NCBI GenBank assembly: GCA_024278715.1
Contig: JAJRSN010000332.1
Location: 1-7,042, forward strand
Direction: 5' to 3'
Length of the DNA: 7,042 nucleotides
Origin: Calditrichota bacterium
GTDB taxonomy: Bacteria > Calditrichota > Calditrichia > Calditrichales > Calditrichaceae
Shown: in pieces, positions 4,347 through 7,042 of the stretch
How positions within the stretch are numbered: position 1 is the stretch's first letter
Layout of the letters: each line of letters opens with the position of its first letter
Notes under the pieces: generated by a model
The model's input: the letters and a program-made list of their open reading frames with translations, nothing else
What the model was told of the DNA's origin: nothing
The model's database searches: none
Program-made: the position numbers and the translations under genes

Positions 4347-6569
4347 ATGCAAAACAAATTTGTGAAAATTTTCTATTTTTCCGTTATTTTTTTAACCTTG
4401 CAAATCTACGCGCTCACTGCCCGGAATTCAATCTCAGGATATGTATTTGATTTTGTAACAAAGGAACCCCTGCCGGGCGTTAATATCATACTCAAAGGAA
4501 CCGAATTCGGAGCTTCATCGGATCAAAACGGACATTTCATGATTTCCGACATTCCCGAAGGAAAATATATTGTTTCCGTTCAGATGATCGGTTACCGGAC
4601 AATGGAGACGAAAATATCCGTAAATTCATCAACCTCGGTTAAGCTGAACTTTAAACTGCAACCCGAAATCATTGAAGGCGACGCGATTGTGGTAACGGGA
4701 ACGAGAATTCCACGCTATCTCAAAGACTCTCCCGTGCGAACCGATGTAATTACTTATCAGGAAATCAAACGAAGGAATCCTTCAAACTTTTTGGAAGCGA
4801 CCCAATCAATAATCGGTATTGATCCCTCGATCGAATGTTCAATATGTAATGCGGCGAGCATATCTTTGCAGGGGCTGCCCGGACGATATACCCAGGTTCT
4901 TATTGACGGAATACCTCTGTTTAGCAGTCTCGGACAAACCTACGGTTATCTGGAACTGCCCGCGAATCTTATTGATCAGTTGGAAATCATAAAAGGGGCG
5001 AATTCCGTTTTATACGGCAGCGACGCCATTGCAGGAATTGTAAATATCCGAACAAAGGAGCCCTCTTTTATTCCGAGAATAAATTTTGACGCCCAAATCG
5101 GGCAATACGGTGAAAAGAAGATCAACGGCAGCGCGTCGTTCAAACCGAGCGACGTCGGCATTCTTATTAACGGTGAATTTTACAATATTAAGCCCGTTGA
5201 CCGGGACAAAGACGGAATAACCGAATATGCCGGCAATACCAGATCGTTTTTAAACGGTAAAATGTCCTACCAGGCAGCCGCTAAAACGTATTTGACCGTT
5301 CGCGTCAGCGGACTAGCCGAAGAACGCCAGGGCGGAGCGGTTTCTTCGAATCACTCTTTTATCGAAACTCTGGATTCTCTGGTTTTCAGAAATTTCACCG
5401 AATCCATTCTCACCAAACGATTCGATATCGTGTCGGAGATAAGACACGACCTTTCTCCGAACAGTCGTTTAGCCGTTAAATCCAGCTACACTTCGCACTT
5501 TCAGGATTCCGACTACGAAGGATTCGTATATGTTGCCAATCAAAATTTAACCTACAACGAACTGCAATATGATTACAAATTTTCAAACAAGATTAACCTC
5601 ACCGGCGGTCTGTCTTATCGTACGGAAAAATTAGACGAAAATACTGCCATCCATCCTTACAATTATAAAACAGGGTCTTTGTTTTTTCAGTTCGATTACA
5701 TTCCTTCTCCGGAATCGGAATTTGTTTTGGGGCTCAGGTACGATCGCCACAATATTTTCGGACATATTCTGACTCCCTCGTTTATTTTCAAGAGACAATT
5801 CGATTCTTTTTGGACATTCCGGTTTTCCTACGGACAGGGTTTTCGCGCGCCGACCACTTTTTACGAATTGGATCACGGAACCGGCGCAAAATATAAGTAC
5901 CACACCCGTTATCTGGCAGACAAAGCGGAAAGATCGAGCAGCTTTAATTTCTCTTTGGATTTTAGCAAAGTAAATCAAAATTTTTCCGTTTCCGCTTTTT
6001 ATCATCAAATCGATAACTACATTAACGCCTATAACGATTATGTAACAAAAAGTTTTATTGTGGAAAACGTCGAAGCTCCGTCATCGATTTATGGAGTGGA
6101 GGTCAATTATAGTAATATCTTTTTTAACAGCATCTATTTAACGCTTGGTCATATTTTCGAAAAATACAGACTGGCAAGCGGCGTGTTGGGTCATGCCCGC
6201 CCGGAACACAAATTTAAATGGTCGCTAAACTACGACGCCAAATCTCCCGGTATTTCCTTCAATTTGGACGGTCAGGTTACGGGACCGATGGAATTACGCA
6301 AAGTATATAAAACAGCCTACAATAAAGACGGGTCACTAAAAAGAAAAAAATCGCCCGTCTTTTTGGTGGTAAACGCGGAAATTGCCAAATCGTTCGGTTC
6401 TTCCTTCCGTTTTGCCGTCGGCGCGAAAAATCTTTTTGATTTTCAGCAGACAGATGTGGAATCGCCCCTTATGTATGACAACTGCGGAAATCTGGGCGAC
6501 GTTATTTACATCTGGGGACCGCTGCTGGGCAGAAGAATTTACGCCCGTTGTACCGTCAACCTGGAATAG
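4347..6569 (+). CDS. TonB-dependent outer-membrane receptor with carboxypeptidase-regulatory-like N-domain
   Basis: A 740-residue receptor that would import a scarce ligand across the outer membrane using TonB energy. Signal peptide: MQNKFVK plus a hydrophobic run to about 25 (cleavage near ALTA). CarboxypepD_reg-like domain: 28-105 (ISGYVFD...PLPGVNIILKG...GHFMISDIPEGKY). IVVTGTR (114-120) is the usual link and TonB-box-like segment. Plug: about 126-236, with SISLQGLPGRYTQVLIDGIPL, then LIDQLEIIKGANSVLYGSDA and IAGIVNI. C164 and C167 form a CSIC motif before this block. The barrel fills 240-740 and includes FSYGQGFRAPT and, near the end, VGAKNLFDFQQTDVE and YIWGPLLGRRIYA. No SusD partner follows, so a SusC-type glycan role is unlikely. 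Homologues of this plug type are usually labelled iron, cobalamin or colicin receptors, but the substrate is unknown here. The final residue is Glu instead of the usual aromatic. It is the second gene after the histidine-rich protein and ends at a strong terminator. Confidence 0.93.
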   Translation: MQNKFVKIFYFSVIFLTLQIYALTARNSISGYVFDFVTKEPLPGVNIILKGTEFGASSDQNGHFMISDIPEGKYIVSVQMIGYRTMETKISVNSSTSVKLNFKLQPEIIEGDAIVVTGTRIPRYLKDSPVRTDVITYQEIKRRNPSNFLEATQSIIGIDPSIECSICNAASISLQGLPGRYTQVLIDGIPLFSSLGQTYGYLELPANLIDQLEIIKGANSVLYGSDAIAGIVNIRTKEPSFIPRINFDAQIGQYGEKKINGSASFKPSDVGILINGEFYNIKPVDRDKDGITEYAGNTRSFLNGKMSYQAAAKTYLTVRVSGLAEERQGGAVSSNHSFIETLDSLVFRNFTESILTKRFDIVSEIRHDLSPNSRLAVKSSYTSHFQDSDYEGFVYVANQNLTYNELQYDYKFSNKINLTGGLSYRTEKLDENTAIHPYNYKTGSLFFQFDYIPSPESEFVLGLRYDRHNIFGHILTPSFIFKRQFDSFWTFRFSYGQGFRAPTTFYELDHGTGAKYKYHTRYLADKAERSSSFNFSLDFSKVNQNFSVSAFYHQIDNYINAYNDYVTKSFIVENVEAPSSIYGVEVNYSNIFFNSIYLTLGHIFEKYRLASGVLGHARPEHKFKWSLNYDAKSPGISFNLDGQVTGPMELRKVYKTAYNKDGSLKRKKSPVFLVVNAEIAKSFGSSFRFAVGAKNLFDFQQTDVESPLMYDNCGNLGDVIYIWGPLLGRRIYARCTVNLE

Positions 6570-6605
6570 GATTTTGCTCCGATCATAAGAATTCCGAAGT
6601 TTTAC

Positions 6606-6639
6606 GAGGAATCCCTTTTCATCGGGGATTCCTCTTTTT
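6606..6639 (+). terminator. Rho-independent terminator of the receptor operon
   Basis: A perfect 10-bp stem GAGGAATCCC/GGGATTCCTC, a 9-nt loop and TTTTT, beginning 36 nt after the receptor stop codon. Orientation is plus. Confidence 0.9.
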
Positions 6640-6741
6640 GGGGAACGACAAACCCGCGAATGATGCAGGAAAGAAGCTGCTAATAGTTATTTGCACTTAT
6701 ACTAACACTGAAATCCTTGTTTTTTTGGCAGAATTTGTTAA

Positions 6742-6817
6742 TCGTTAAGCGTATAAGGGTTAAGCGGCTTCTCCGGTCACATATTCGTTAAGGGTTAAGC
6801 GTGTAAGCGTATAATCG
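6742..6817. repeat. Degenerate 7-8-nt repeat cluster (GTTAAGCG-like)
   Basis: Two blocks, each opening with TTAA or TCG followed by GTTAAG. Block 1 has GTTAAGC, GTATAAGG and GTTAAGCG (6744-6766). Block 2 has GTTAAGG, GTTAAGC, GTGTAAGC and GTATAATC (6787-6816). All units are variants of G(T)nTAAGsG. No coding frame explains the periodicity. It lies past the receptor terminator in gene-free sequence. Confidence 0.55.
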
Positions 6818-6860
6818 TACCTCTCCGACTCGCTTAGAATGATAAATTGTTGTCACGGCT

Positions 6861-6880
6861 TTCTGTATTCTGCTTTCTGA
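6861..6880. repeat. Short TTCTG heptamer repeat
   Basis: TTCTGTA, TTCTGCT and TTCTGA follow one another. It is another low-complexity phrase in the same gene-free region, followed by a T9 run (6885-6893 area). Confidence 0.4.
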
Positions 6881-6956
6881 TAATCTTTTTTTTTCTTACT
6901 CGTCACTTTTCATCTTTGCACTAAAGGGCGGAGAAAAAGGGGAAGTCGTCTTTGTT

Positions 6957-7003
6957 CCCAGCAATAAATTACTGGGCTACTATCGTTTAATTCCTACGGA
7001 ATT
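6957..7003. repeat. Two-palindrome intergenic element (REP-like)
   Basis: The first palindrome is CCCAGCAAT-AA-ATTACTGGG (6957-6976, nine-base arms with one mismatch). After 12 nt comes AATTCC-TAC-GGAATT (6989-7003, perfect). The phrase CCCAGCxAT...CTGGGCTA...TTTAATxCCTACGGxATT feels familiar to me as a dispersed element in several bacterial phyla, possibly of the kind mobilised by RayT-type transposases. That is recollection, not a search result. No transposase is in the window. Confidence 0.5.
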
Positions 7004-7015
7004 CATTCTCAACAA

Positions 7016-7042
7016 CTAAACCTCTAAACACCTAAACACCCA
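7016..7042. repeat. 8-nt tandem repeat (CTAAACAC) running off the window end
   Basis: CTAAACCT, CTAAACAC and CTAAACAC, then CCA at the edge. The array may continue beyond 7042. Confidence 0.6.

Noticed and set aside
5631..6008. Minus-strand 125-residue frame inside the receptor
   Set aside because: Antisense to well-conserved barrel-coding sequence; a shadow frame.
4347..6569. SusC-type glycan receptor
   Set aside because: The protein is shorter than typical SusC proteins (about 1000 residues) and no SusD gene follows; a terminator does.
6846..7019. Open frame ending GEKGEVVFVPSNKLLGYY then RLIPTEFILNN, as a gene fragment
   Set aside because: It has no start codon, begins in low-complexity T-rich sequence, and its protein-like end is fully contained in the two-palindrome element, which explains it better.

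Overview
The window looks like a chromosomal segment from a member of the FCB superphylum (Bacteroidota, Ignavibacteriota, Calditrichota, KSB1 and relatives). The evidence is a TonB-dependent receptor with an N-terminal carboxypeptidase-regulatory-like domain, two decayed C-terminal tails of the type IX secretion/FlgD-like kind (pattern WDGkDxqGk.va.G.YFyvLkt....R...LLK-stop), and intergenic stretches full of fuzzy short-period repeats. This placement is inference; there is no marker gene.

Layout. (1) Positions 1-1384, minus strand: a two-gene operon, with a four-helix membrane protein of unknown function (938-1384) followed after 4 nt by a YbdL-type PLP-dependent methionine aminotransferase (1-933) cut by the left window edge. 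(2) Positions 1385-1996: an intergenic region with a 9-nt fuzzy repeat, a fossil C-terminal sorting tail (1597-1704), that tail's still intact terminator (1716-1756) and an AT-rich promoter-like stretch. (3) Positions 1997-3221, plus strand: an AAA_14/DUF4143 ATPase gene broken by a single frameshift near 2452. (4) Positions 3222-3887: a second, longer fossil tail (about 3282-3466) in the same orientation, another fuzzy repeat, then a promoter with operator-like palindromes and a 5' leader hairpin. (5) Positions 3888-6569, plus strand: a small histidine-rich membrane protein followed by a 740-residue TonB-dependent outer-membrane receptor with a perfect ribosome binding site, ended by a strong terminator (6606-6639). 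(6) Positions 6640-7042: no gene, but three families of short degenerate repeats and a palindromic element.

The most coherent functional unit is the histidine-rich protein plus receptor. The histidine cluster, the CxxC in the receptor plug and a promoter carrying TGTTA/TAACA palindromes (loosely like Zur-type boxes) together suggest, without proving, a metal-responsive uptake locus. The other striking feature is that the broken ATPase gene lies between two paralogous fossil secretion tails that share the same in-frame TGA. No tRNA, rRNA, CRISPR array or complete insertion sequence was seen.
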